NCBI GenBank assembly: GCA_027186245.1
Contig: CP114498.1
Span: 1,805,501-1,869,500 of the forward strand
Reading direction: 5' to 3'
Source of the DNA: Coriaria nepalensis
Taxonomy: Eukaryota; Streptophyta; Magnoliopsida; Cucurbitales; Coriariaceae
DNA length: 64,000 nt
The notes below the pieces were generated by a model. The model was not told where the DNA came from. It searched no databases and saw nothing but the letters and a program-made list of their open reading frames with translations. A program made the position numbers and the translations under genes. Below are positions 1 through 12,800 of this stretch, in pieces (position 1 is the stretch's first letter; each line of letters opens with the position of its first letter).

Positions 1-116
1 AACATGAGACGGAAGCCTGATCAACACGAAAATGGCCAATTTAGATAAAATCTTCAATTGAATTAGCACCAAAAAATTACATGCTAGATTAAATGTTGAA
101 GATGTTTATTATGATA

Positions 117-1930
117 TTACCCCAAGTGCAATGTGGTGTCGGAATTTCCTTTCTCAATAGCGGAATCATAGGCCATGTAAGGACTAGTGACATTGTGGTT
201 TAGAAGCGAGCCCTTCTCTACAGTGTAGTATCCGAGGTAAGCCGGAAGTTGATCGTCATTTTGGGGAAATAAGCATCTAAGCTGCTCAACCTATAAATAC
301 ATGATAAAATAAAAAACCGCATCTGTTATTCTGTTTTACTCGATATACATGTTATCGATCGATAAAAGATAATTTATATTAGCCTCAAAGAAGTATGATA
401 TGTCGACCTGTCTCCGCAAAGTTTCATTCTCCAACATAGCTCGTTGCTCCTTAAATAATAATAAAAAAAATTACATTTCTTATTGATAAGAATTTCGAAC
501 TTATTGACTTCCCATAATATTTATGCATATATACCTTTAATCTTGACTGCTCTAGTTGTTCCATCAACAATTGTTCCTGAAAAAGTAGAACAACATTTCA
601 TCAAGGAGCTTTGTCTAGCTGAAGAGATGACTGAGAATGTTCTAGATTGGTTTAAGGTAGAATCTTCCAAACCTTCCGCTTCTTAACAGATAATAACCCT
701 CCACTTAGTTGTTCTTCTAGATGTTGTAGTTCTTTTAAGGTTAAGCCAGTCAAGTCCTTGCCAGCTAGCTGTCTAAAGAATCAAAATCCAAAATTATGAT
801 TATTATTAGACAGATAACAATCAATCTACTTATCATTCAAACATATATATACACACACTTTAACAAGATAAAATCAATGGTGGAATTCAGGAACAGAGAT
901 AACATACAACTGTTTCACTTGCAACTTTAACATTTCCTCTTTGAGAAAGTCTACCTCCTTACAATCTTGCTTCTATAAAAGAGCAGCAGTCAAGAATCAT
1001 GAGGATTACTTTAACAAATTGTGTACAAAAATCAAAATTTCGAGTTTTTGGAATGAAAGCTCCAATCTTTACAGTCCGATTTCTAAAACCGGGTCTTACC
1101 TCTGTTATGTATTCAACAACTGCATTCGCGGAAGAATCTAAACACTTGTCGTATCTTGCAAGTGTTTGTCTCATGCTGACCAAAAGTAAAAATTTCATAA
1201 GAGATCTGTTTGATATGTAAAGGTATTAAATTTAAGAATATTGTCAAATGTAGCAATCTTTCTCAAAGAACAAAAATAGAAACAGAGCAAGATAAGTTTC
1301 CATAAGAAATCACAGTGAGGACTATTGGCAAATATGGAGGACAAATACAACAGTAAATAGACATTACGTAAATTTCATGGAAACGAAGTATCAGTGCGTT
1401 TCTATTTACACAGTTACTTGCAGGACCAAAGCTTGTTTTAGAGAAAGAAGAAAAGTCAGTACTTTCTCGAGCACTATATCTAAGTCGAGATTCAATGGCC
1501 AGACAAAGGAAAATACTATAACAGAACATAATCATTTTTAAAGCAAAAATATAAGAACAGGAGAGCAGCCGCACATGCAACAATCTAGAGAACTAGAAGG
1601 ACTAACAATAAATAAAAACTTATCATACTATTTTTTTTTTTTAAATCCTATAAAACGGGGTGTCTCTGTTTCATAAAACATGCAAGCTTAAGAATAACTA
1701 TTTTTTTTATTTTAAAAAAATAAAAAGAAGGAAATGGGAGGGGAATACCCAGAACTGGAGAAGTCGAACAGCTTTCCAGTGTTTGAGAAGATAATGACAG
1801 CAACCTCAGCATCGCAAAGTATGGCAAGTTCTTTAGCCTTCTTAAGCAATCCAGCTCGCCTCTTTGAGAAGGTGACTTGCCTGCTGTTCGCATTCTCAAT
1901 CTTCTTAATCTCAATCTTCCCTCGACCCAT
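117..1930 (-). CDS. AGL15/AGL18-like MADS-box transcription factor
   Basis: Seven exons on the minus strand: 1930-1749, 1175-1100, 957-908, 772-673, 576-535, 449-408 and 290-117. All are in phase with GT-AG borders and give 221 residues. Exon 1 encodes a complete MADS domain (residues 1-60) starting [19 protein letters not shown], which points to the AGL15/AGL18 clade. Exons 2-6 carry the intervening region and the K-domain coiled coil (about residues 87-180); two of these exons are only 42 bp. The last exon is a short C-terminal region ending in TLHLG. Family members are nuclear, bind CArG boxes as dimers, and act in embryo programmes and floral repression. At 221 residues it is shorter than AGL15 (about 268). 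The exon 3 acceptor could also be three bases downstream. The clade is well supported; AGL15 versus AGL18 is not settled. Confidence 0.9.
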
Positions 1931-2400
1931 TTTTCTAAACACCCACTGGAAAAGAACCTCTCCTCTCCTCTCCTCTGTTTTCTGATAGAATATTGGAAAA
2001 AAAGAAAGATTTGGTTCTTTTTTGGTTGTTGCTGTTGTTGGTTGGGTGGGGTTTAATAAGGGCTTCTGGGTTTTCGTCTTCTTCTTCTTCTTCTTCGAAA
2101 CGGAGAGAAGGGGAGATTGCCAAAATCAGAGAGGGAGAAGATAAAGGGGAGAGAGGGAGAGCGTTTTACCCCAAATGGCAGAAATGGCTGGAAACGGCAA
2201 GCTTGCATGGCTCTCTCTGTTCTAAAAATCGAGTTTTGCATGACTCTTTTTGCCACATTTAGACTCTTTTTTGGGGGGAGAGGGGGAGGGTTTTTAATAG
2301 GCCATGTGGGTCCCTCACTCTGTTTTCTTTCCACTTTTTTCTTCTTTCTTTTTTATTTTTCAATTTCTCAATTTTTTTGTTTTTCCTTTCTTAATTAGTC
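1931..2400. promoter_or_regulatory. Upstream region of the MADS-box gene with TTC/GAA microsatellite
   Basis: This stretch lies directly upstream of the MADS start codon. Read on the gene's strand it is purine-rich, with GAA repeats (plus-strand TTC run at about 2076-2096) and GA-rich tracts at 2125-2165 and 2270-2290. Such tracts are common in plant 5' leaders. No transcription start or specific factor site can be fixed from sequence alone. Confidence 0.45.
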
Positions 2401-4490
2401 AGAACTCTATTACTATTTGTACGTTTAAAACAAACATAAATGTTTTTTTTTTTTTTTTTTCACATTTATTTATTTATATATATATATATTTTCCTATTTT
2501 GATGATTTTATTTTAATTTTTCTACATATACTAAAAGCTAGTGCCGAAATTAGAGTAGAAGGCTATTTCTCTTTTAATTAATTTAATTAATTAAATTAAT
2601 TATTATTATATTTCTTTCTTTCTCTTTCCCATCTCCACTCTTCTCTTTCATCTCTCTTGGCTCTATTTCCCACATTAATAAGTAAATTTCTTTGACAACT
2701 TTCAGTGAAAACCATTTGCCAAAAATGAAGAGATCACCTCATCTAAAATCTAAAGTGGCTAATTGATATTCTCAGCTTTTGCTATTTTCTTTTGTTTTTT
2801 TCGCTGAAACAAATCATCTTTTCCTTTTTTTCAATGTTCTTATTGTAGAAATGTACGTACTGGTTTTCTTAGTGGTTCAGTTTTGTAGCTGTTAATAACT
2901 TTATATGACAAGTGTTAATTGCTAATGCTTATTATCTGCACAGACCACTCTGACCAATTAGCAAAAACAAACTGCCTGTAAAGGTGATCATCAGTTACGT
3001 TAGGAACTAGAAGACTGACTACAAAAAAAAAAAAAAAACATTTTGGCATAAGGTTCATCGCCTGAATTGAAGGATGTTTGTTTCCAAGCTTAGAATGATT
3101 CGGAATTGCCAGTCCGTAAGAATAATGTGGTAGGTTGGTCATGTAAAAATGCTCATATTCATTTGCTAGAGTCTAAACCTTACTCTTATAAAGGGAAATG
3201 ATTCCTTTTTTACCAAAGGAAAAATACCAAATAGCATTGTTTTTACTTATTTTAGGCTTTCTATTTATATTATGAAGAAACGGTGGAGATAATATTTGGA
3301 CACAGCACAGTATTTTCAATAGAGATAATAACATCAGATGCTGTGAACGGAGCAGATGGATTAGTACAGATTCAAGAGTATCAAGAACACACTTGTTTTG
3401 CTGTGTTTTGCTATGACAGGTTTTGGTTTCAACTTATGATTCTTCTCCGAATCTAGAGACAGTTCTACCTAGTATAACTTATGAAACGAAAGAATTCTTC
3501 TATATCTCTTATACGTTACAAAACAACTCAATCCAGATACGATCGAAATTCGAAACATTTGGGAGCTAGTAAAATGGAATAGGAACTACCTTGGTTGGCT
3601 AGAAAGTAGAAACTGTAGACTCGAAACCTTAGAAGAGATTGGGTCTTATTCGATAGGGTGGTGTTGTACTTTGCTCTGTTTAATCCACCTTTCTACACAG
3701 ATATATATATCAGGTGGAAGTAGGCGGCCTTTGTCATTGATAGGAACAGGTTCCTGGTCTTGCTGTAATATAATGAAGAACACGAGACAACAATTAAATA
3801 TCCATTATTTTTCTACACAGATATTTACGATTTTCGCTTAGATTTTTTAACATTATAGTTGATAAAGGGTTTTAGAGAACCGAATGTTAACGCTCTAAGC
3901 TAATCACATTTAACTAAACTCCATAATAAGATGTATTAATAAAAATAGATTAATATAATATTTTGATATTGAAAATATTATAAAAATTATTCGAAGGTCA
4001 TAATAATATTCGTATAAATAAGTGGTTAGAATGATTTTTATTAAAAAGATGTATTTTGATCGGAATGAAAAATGTTTTTTATATTTATATTTTATCATTT
4101 TTTAAATTAAATAATAAAATAAAATAAAAAATTATTGTATTCTCACATACAAATTGAATCAAACTTGCCCACAATAAAATATGAAAAGAAAGGGAAGATA
4201 AAATAATGAAAAGAAAATAATAATATATGAAAGAGAGAGAGGAAATTTGAATAAATATTTTTATATTTTATTAAAATAATTTTTAAATTTGGAAATAAAA
4301 TATTATGTCCTATAATAGCACATAATTTCCAACCAGCTCTTTATCATACTCTCATCACCACGTGTCCCCCTTCATAACATGTCTAAGCATACTACAAAGA
4401 CGGAGAAAAAAAAAAAAAAAGAATCCATTAATACCATCTCCTTCCGCCTTCTCCCAAACATCGACAGTTTAAACCCAAAACAGCAAGTTA
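2401..4490. other. AT-rich intergenic region, no gene seen
   Basis: Both strands hold only short, AT-rich reading frames without recognisable protein signatures. There are homopolymer T and A runs (2443-2460, 3019-3036, 4408-4424), an AT dinucleotide stretch near 2475-2490 and TTAATTAA-type repeats near 2575-2605. The interval 3900-4320 is especially AT-rich. I see no transposon ends, tRNA or conserved coding. Confidence 0.6.
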
Positions 4491-5930
4491 ATGGATCATG
4501 ACAATAATGTTGAGGAGGGGAAGAGCTAATGGCGTTAAATCATGTGTCAAGGCTGTGTAGAATAGTGAAAGAGTCGGTGGATTTCATACCAAGGTTTTAG
4601 GGATTGTTTTGATAGAAAAACCTCAAGCCTTCGACTTTGATGGAGCTTGGTTGCTCAACTATGGCGTTGGAATTCAATTGGTCCGAGCTCAAGATGACGA
4701 AGCCAGAAACAGGCTCAACAGTGATCAGGATGTTCATCACCTTGATCCTATGGACAACCATGTTTCTTTTCAGGTGATCATTCTTTCATATTATCAATCT
4801 TATCATTCATTCTTAGTACACATGTAATATGCGTAGTATTAATCTTTGCTATATAGAAATAGCTCAATTTAATTACGAGTATGTATTAGTTGATCGAAGA
4901 ACAGTTTGGCACTACTCAGATTTACATGCCAAAAAGCATCTATAGATTATAAAGATCTGACAACTCACCATTTATTACCGTTTGAATCGGAAGCTTAAAT
5001 TTCTATATTAGTTGACCATTCAACTTATTATTCTTTGATTGAGTTATAAACTCAATTTCTGCATTAACTAGGATGCATTCTAGCTCAATTTAATGTGTTT
5101 GAGTGTGGATATTTTTTTGAAGAACCTTTTGCACACCTCAGATTTATATGCCAGAGAGCATCTATAAAGATTCGACCACTCAAACACATTACTACCAATT
5201 GATTTCGAGTCAAAAGCTTGGATTTATATATTAGTCGATCTCTACATCAACTAGGATGCATTCTAGTTCGATTTCATATATTGCTTGCTTGTGGATATGC
5301 TAATCAAACCGAATGTAAAACTGATGTTACGCCAGAGGGTTCCCACTTTGAGCTCAAATTGAACTAATTCAGACCTGAAAATTTGATTGGCAACTAGGCA
5401 ATGATGTATATAGTGAGACAACCAAGTGACTTTTGTGTGTGTTCTTTTTATTAGGGTTTGGATTCGGCCAAATATCTCATATGAATGTACGATATAGTAT
5501 GAGCTTCCCTTAAATGATATAAATGCTTCTCGTTAAATGACATGATATTTTAGGGATGGTTTGATTAAGTTTTGATTGGGATTCATACGGTTTGAATCGA
5601 ATCCAAACTCTTTTTATTGTTTTTAGTGAAAGATTCTTTATTTTACTGTTGTATTGGTGCATGGTGTAGTGTGAAGACATGGAAGCCATGGAGCAAAAGC
5701 TCAAGGAGTTTAACATTGAATACATGAAAAGAAGGGTGGGAGATGACGATAATAGAGCAATAGATCAACTCTTCTTCAATGATCCGGACGGATTCATGAT
5801 CAAGATCTCTAACTGTGAGAATATCAAACTTGTTTTGCAAGGTTAGCTAGGCAAGATCAAGCTCCCTGATTATCGTCACGTCCCGCCGGTTGGTTTAGAC
5901 GACAACATTAACGCCGATCATAACCACTTA
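4491..5930 (+). pseudogene. Glyoxalase I-family (VOC superfamily) pseudogene
   Basis: Two exons match plant glyoxalase-I-like proteins. Exon 1 (about 4491-4773) carries fragments resembling ALNHVSRLCR and FDFDGAWLLNYGVG. Exon 2 (5670 to about 5930) carries a region resembling DQLFFNDPDGFMI. The intron is intact (GT at 4774, AG at 5668-5669). Lesions are clear. One base is missing near 4525, so the upstream ATG frame hits a stop. Another base is missing near 4583, within the conserved DFYTKVLG segment. A TAG stops the frame at about 5846, after LVLQG, although recognisable C-terminal coding (GKIKLPDYRH-like) continues beyond it. The metal-ligand Glu expected in FMIEICNCE is Lys here. The retained intron shows it is not a processed copy. 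The GLYI4/GLYI7-like subgroup is my assignment from memory. Confidence 0.85.
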
Positions 5931-6590
5931 GTTAAAACTCATCTATGTCTAGTTTCTACATACAAAGATCAAAGTTGGGCCAACATAAAAAGTCGAGTGA
6001 ATCGTACTCGGCTGTATATGCATGCATGCATTCAAGAACTCTACTATTTGTACGTGGGTGATTCATTTTGGCCAAAGGAAATAGAGGCCAATAATTAACT
6101 TGGCTGGTCATCTGAGCGGGTTTAAAAAACTCACTCTTCATAGAAAAAACTCGATCCAATTGGGCCAAACCCGATACTGAAAAGCTTGTAATTATTAGTG
6201 AGGTGCAACTAGATCCGGATTAAAAATATACGGATGATCGGATCTTGGTATTTTGGATCGGATTCTATTAATGAGAATTTTAGATTAGATCGGGGTCGGA
6301 TATAACTCTCGTCGATATGCTTGCTGTAATACATGCTCACATGTCATCTTCTGAATGGATTTGATAACAGAATGCAACGTCATCAAGCCACACAGATTTG
6401 TGCTACTGGAATTTTTTTTTTTTTTTTGTTTGGTAAGAAATAAAGCTTTTATTATATTAATGAATTTAGACAAGAGAAATATATATATATATGAGCCTAG
6501 GCGCACAAAATTTATGTATTATTACATATTGACCCCAAAGAAATATGTGAATTACACAAACACGAAGCACAAACACATTTTTGTTTTTCG
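5931..6590. other. Intergenic region between glyoxalase relic and SEC31
   Basis: No coding sequence is recognisable. The stretch contains a T run (6412-6427), a short AT run (6480-6491) and repeats of the word GGATCGGAT near 6200-6300, which resemble decayed repetitive DNA. SEC31 leader sequence probably begins somewhere after 6590. Confidence 0.5.
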
Positions 6591-6831
6591 CTGATGGGAG
6601 AGTGGGGGATCGAATAGCGAGTCTCTCTCACTCTAGAACACAAATTTCCATCTCAATTTTCATAGATCAGATCGAAATTTCTCGGACCTTGACTTTCATT
6701 CCTCCAATCTCAATTCCGTCAGATCTGCTGATTTCTTTCTTCTAATCGAGACGAGTATTTCAAACGTACATAATTATTGTAGTTCGCAATTCGATTCGGC
6801 TTTGCAATCGCGTCCCTAGGTTTGTGATTCA

Positions 6832-9800
6832 ATGGCGTGTATAAAGGGGGTGAATCGGTCGGCTTCGGTTGCTTTGGCGCCTGACGAACCGTACATGGCG
6901 GCGGGGACGATGGCTGGTGCGGTAGATCTGTCGTTCAGCTCCTCCGCTAATCTTGAGATCTTTAAGCTTGATTTCGAGTCAGATGATAAAGAACTCCCTA
7001 TAGTTGGCGAGTGTCCAAGCTCTGAGCGCTTTAACCGTCTTTCATGGGGCAAGAACGTGTCCTCCTCTGAACAGTTTTCCTTGGGGCTCATTGCCGGTGG
7101 GCTTGTGGACGGTAACATTGATATATGGAACCCACTTTCTCTGATCCGGTAAGCGGATTTCCTCCCCTTATTTTGGAATTGGATTGAAATTTTCAGATTA
7201 GTTTGATCTTATTTTGTTCGAATTGGGATCGTTTTATCTCTGATCGATTGAAAAATGTGGGACACGGATTATACTTTGGAATTCTGTAGATTAGTTGTTA
7301 CTTAAAATGATCGCCGAGACTACTCTGTTATCTGAGGTTTCTCTAGAACCTTTTTTTTTGCCCGGAGTATTGTGTGTTCTTCCCGTTCTATATGAGTCGG
7401 AGTAATCGAATGCATGAGAATATTTGATTGGGGAGACCGATCTCCTTTTAGAATGAAAATTTGAGTTTTGTTTTGAAATTTTTGTTGACGTGGTATGTTG
7501 CTTAATTTTCTTCTGTGGGCCACCTTTATGGAAGCTCTTAATGGTCTCATACTAGTAAATGTGTCAGATTTTTGGCTGTTGGTTAAATCCTATCTTTATA
7601 TGCTCGTTTCTAACTTCTAAGCTTTGACAACTTGAAATTCCCATTTCTAAGATACAGTTAAGGATGAATCTGTTGGGAAGATCGGACATGGATGGTAAAT
7701 TTATCTGACAAGAATGTTTAGATTAATTCTCTTCTACCTAGTTATATAGCGCCTTGTTGAGTGAGCTTAAGAACGGAATAGTTAATTTATTCTCTCTATA
7801 TATGAAGACCTTATATATGTTTGTATTTCCTCAGTCCAGAGGCAGGTGAAAATGCTCTTGTCGGACATCTTTCAAGGCATAAAGGGCCTGTAAGTTTCCA
7901 TATCATAACACAAGGGCGAATTTACCCCTCCATAAGTCTATTATAAGTCCTCTCTTCCTTCTTTCAGGTGCGCGGTTTGGAATTTAATGCTATTGCGCCA
8001 AATTTGCTTGCATCAGGAGCTGATGAAAGTGAAATTTGCATATGGGATTTGGCCAACCCTGCACAACCTTCTCATTTTCCACCTCTCAAGGCAAGTGTTC
8101 TAACTTCCTTTCAGAAAATTTTCCCAATCAGATTACTATTTGCTACCGTGTATTTACAGCCACTGTAAATTCCTTGCTTGAGGTTTCTTGATCTCTTGCA
8201 CTGTTGATGCCTTAGTTGGCTTATATGGGAAAAGTACCATTCAGTTTGAGCTTCATATTTTCTACCTAGGTTGCTATTGTCGTTGTCTTTAACATTGTCC
8301 ACATTTAGTTTGAATACATACCCATATTGATTGGAGACCCACTCGCTTTGATGCTCTTGATGACAGAGCTGCAAGAACTGGGATTCATTCAGTGGTTCCA
8401 ACATCTCTTTCTACTTCTCCTTTCTTTCCTACTCGAAATTATTCAACTTGGGCATTTCATTAATCCATGCAGGGTAGTGGTTCTGCTGCTCAGGGTGAGA
8501 TTTCATTCTTATCATGGAACAGCAAGGTTCAGCACATATTAGCATCCACTTCATATAATGGAACAACAGGTGACAAAGGACTCTTTATTTTATTATGTAA
8601 TATTCTATTTTGTGGCAGGCAGTGACGATTTTCTCTTTCTCCTCCTGTTGTTTCATTTGTTTTTTCCTTTTTGGCTTTCAGTTGTTTGGGACCTAAAGAA
8701 GCAAAAGCCAGTCATAAGGTAAGTTCCTTGATATTTATGCCCAGTATTTTTCTATATTTATACGGTTTTCTGATATGTCGTTTATAAACCAACAGTTTTA
8801 CAGATTCAGTTAGAAGACGATGCTCCGTTCTGCAGTGGAATCCTGATGTTGCCACTCAGCTTGTTGTTGCATCTGACGATGATAATTCACCTTCTCTTAG
8901 GGTAACAATTTTGCAAATAGTGTTACCATACACAGTGGTGAAATTTTCTATATTGATATAGTCTTATCTCCCTGATTGCTTTACCTGCAGCTTTGGGATA
9001 TGCGCAATATAATGTCACCGGTTAAAGAATTTGTGGGGCACACAAGAGGTATTTTACTATGAGATATTTGCAACTTCAATGCTACATTTGCGCTTTCCAT
9101 CTTCTAGATATTTACCTTAGCAATTAAAACTTGATCTGGACGTGGTTTAAATCGTACTTTTGATTTGTTTCCTAAATGTTATAAACCAGGTGTAATTGCC
9201 ATGTCATGGTGTTCAATCGACAGCTCCTATTTGCTTACATGTGCAAAAGACAATCGAACAGTTTGCTGGGACACTGTTTCTGGGGAGGTGATCTCTTAGG
9301 TTTCCCTTTTGATAGCCCTTTAATTTTTCATCCTCCTATTAACTTTTCATTATTATGCTCGTCATTCTCTCTCAGGTTATTTTCATAAGTTAAGATTTGT
9401 TCATTGACCTTCCTCTAACTTCAATGCAGATCGCATGTGAGTTTCCAGCAAGCACAAATTGGAATTTTGATGTACACTGGTATTCCAAGATACCTGGTGT
9501 CATATCAGCTTCTTCATTTGATGGGAAAATTGGCCTTTATAATATAGAGGTACAATTGCATGATGTTTGCTGGTTATTTGTTTAAGTTTTCACTCTTTCC
9601 GAGCTTCAGTAGATTCTTTTATGTTTATGGGAGTGGGGCAGAAATATTTTCTTGTTATTATCGTTCATTAGTATGTATGGAGCAAACTCTTAGATATGTT
9701 TATTATTTAAGATGTACACTCTTCAAGCATTTAGCAGTATCCTGCTGCCAATTTGAACTTGCTTTCCTTTATACAGGGTTGCAGTCGGTATGGGCTAGGG

Positions 9801-12800
9801 GAGGGTGGTTTTGGTGCAGGTAATTTCTTTAATTTTGCTAGCTTTCTTGAGTTAGTTCCATTCTTGGATAATATGGCCTTTGTTTTCATTTTATTCCCCC
9901 TCTCCTCCTTTTATTTGGGGACAGTAACCCTATGTTGTTGTTTCTTTTCTTAACTTCCCATTTTGGTTTCTTACATTTCCTATCACTTATATCTCCTCCA
10001 CCCTGCAGTTCCTCTGAGAGCTCCAAAATGGTATAAACGTCCTGTTGGGGTGTCTTTTGGCTTTGGGGGTAAGCTTGTGTCATTCCAACCTAGGTCTTCT
10101 GCTGTCGGTGCTCCAGCCGGTGATTCAGAGGTATCTTTTGTCTAATTATATTATGTGATGCAATGGTATGGCATGATGGGTTACCATCATTTTCAACCTT
10201 ATATAATGTCTTATATAATGCCAGGTTTATGTGCACAACTTGATCACAGAAGACAGCTTGGTTAGTCGTTCCTCCGAATTCGAAGCTTCTATAAAAAATG
10301 GGGAACGCTCTTCCCTTCGTGTTCTATGTGATAAGAAGTCACAGGAATCTGAGTACATCTACCTAAAACTTCTTCCCTTTGTCAGCCCCCGGTTTTTTTT
10401 TTTTTTTTAATTTATTCTTTAATTATTGGTTGATACCTTCACTGTTCTCTTTATGGTTAAACAGATTGCAGGATGATCGAGAAACGTGGGGCTTTTTAAA
10501 AGTAATGTTTGAAGATGATGGAACAGCGAGGTCAAAGTTGCTCACACACCTTGGTTTCAGTCTACCTGCTGAAGGAAAAGAGAGTGTTGAAAGTCTATCC
10601 CAGGAACTAAATGCTCTTGAACTTGATGATGCAGCAGCTAATAAAATGGGACAAGGGGGTGACAAAGGATCCATCAACTTTACTTTTGATAATGGAGAAG
10701 ATTTCTTTAATAATCTTCCTAGCCCAAAAGCAGACACACCTCAGTCAACCGATAGTAATAACATTGATGTCCCAGATATCATTTGTGATGCAGAACAACA
10801 GCACATAGAAGGTGCAGATGAAAAGGATGTTGACCCATCATTTGATGATAGTGTCCAACGTGCCTTGGTCGTGGGAGACTACGAGGGGGCTGCTGCACAG
10901 TGTATATCTGCAAATAAATGGGTTGACGCTTTGGTTATTTCTCATGCTGGTGGGGTACCCTTGTGGGAGAAGACACGAGATAAATATCTTAAGATATCCC
11001 GTTCACCTTACCTAAAGGTGACTGAAATCTCTCCCTGTTATCCCATTCACCTTATAAACTCTGAGATTTAAGGCTTTTATATATGTGTGGTAAAAGTTTT
11101 TAGAATTATCCTCAGTGCTTTCTTTTTTCCCCCAGATCCTTTCTGCGATGGTGAGCAATGACCTCTTGAGTCTTGTAAGCACAAGACCTCTGAAATTCTG
11201 GAAAGAAACACTTGCACTTCTCTGTACTGTAAGTTCCTGGACTCAAAGAATCATGTGTATTTTCCACATCTTCTTAAATTCTGTACACATGAGGTCTTTC
11301 TGACAACATTGTGTTCGAGATTCTGAGCTGTTCAATTCTTGCAAATGAAATGTTATTATTCTTGAATTTAGTACTCCTACATGTTATTTATGTCTTTCTT
11401 GTTCTCCTCGACGACAGTTTGCCCAAAGAGAGGAGTGGACAATGCTCTGTGACACACTTGCTTCAAAACTCATGGTAGCTGGTTATACACTAGCAGCAAC
11501 TTTGTGCTACATATGTGCAGGAAATATTGATAAAACTGTTGAAATTTGGTCAAGGAGTTTATCCACAGAGCATGAGGGGAAATCCTATATCGACCTTCTA
11601 CAGGTATGTGTACTTTGCATTTGAAGTTACATTTATGGCTAGAGAGCTGACCATGATGTATTATTTGGTTAGGATTTGATGGAGAAGACCATTGTCCTTG
11701 CATTGGCCACTGAACATAAACAATTCAGTGCATCTTTGTGCAAGCTTGTTGAGAAATATGCTGAGATATTAGCAAGTCAGGGACTCTTGACAACAGCATT
11801 GGAGTACTTGAAGCTTTTGGGATCTGATGAATTGTCACCTGAACTTGTGATCTTAAAAGAACGTATTACTTGTTCTACAGAATCTGGTAATTGATTTGGT
11901 CAACATTTCTTATGGACTATTGCAAAAATTTGTGCATTATTTTTTGAGTATACATATAATCAAGGAATTATTTAACTGCCCTCTATGTAATGATGTTTAA
12001 CTTTTATGTAACAGTAAAACAGGTTACGACTCAGGCTTTTGAGAACTCTCATTCAGCAAGTAGAGAACTTTCATTCAGCAATCTGGGTGGTCTTGATGCA
12101 TCTTTTCCGGTATTGTCTTGCATATTTTCTGAGTACATTTTTTTACCTTTTGAAATTTGTTTTATTTTTTCTGTCTGATTTGTGCTTACGTTTTCTGATG
12201 ACTTAGGAACAGTCATCAACCCAGTATCACCAGAACATTCCTAGTACTCCATATAGTGAAAACTATCAACAACTTTCACATGGGACAACAGGATACAGTG
12301 CTCCAATCCCATATCAGCCTGCACCACAACCTCAAATTTTTCTTCCTTCACAGGCACCACTGGCTCCTGAGGTACTTTGGATATTTAAATATATATGGCG
12401 ATGAATAATTGTACTTTGAAATAATTGTTGATTAATTATTGTTCTTTGGTTTGATTATTAGGATCTGCCATTTTATATAGTTACACGCTTTTAAATTTTC
12501 TTTTGCAACTACAGCTCTCTTGCTTGATATACCTTGTAGCAGTAGGCTATATACTGATAATCAACTGTTTTCACCAAATATCGTATTGATGAAGCAAGAA
12601 TTCTTCTAGATCTTGATGGCTATTTTATAAGGTTAAATTGCCCGTGGTTTGAGAACTGGAATTTTCCATTTGACTTTGTTCTTAATCATCCTTTCCTAAC
12701 CAGCAATGTATAGAGTAATTCTAGTCATGATATCGCTCTTGATTCAGTACTAGTAAACTGTCGAGATTTGAATTGTTCGATTAAAATATTATAATTTTTA

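Noticed and set aside
2575..2605. TTAATTAA palindromic repeats as possible regulatory site
   Set aside because: Simple AT-rich repetition in an AT-rich region; no independent support.
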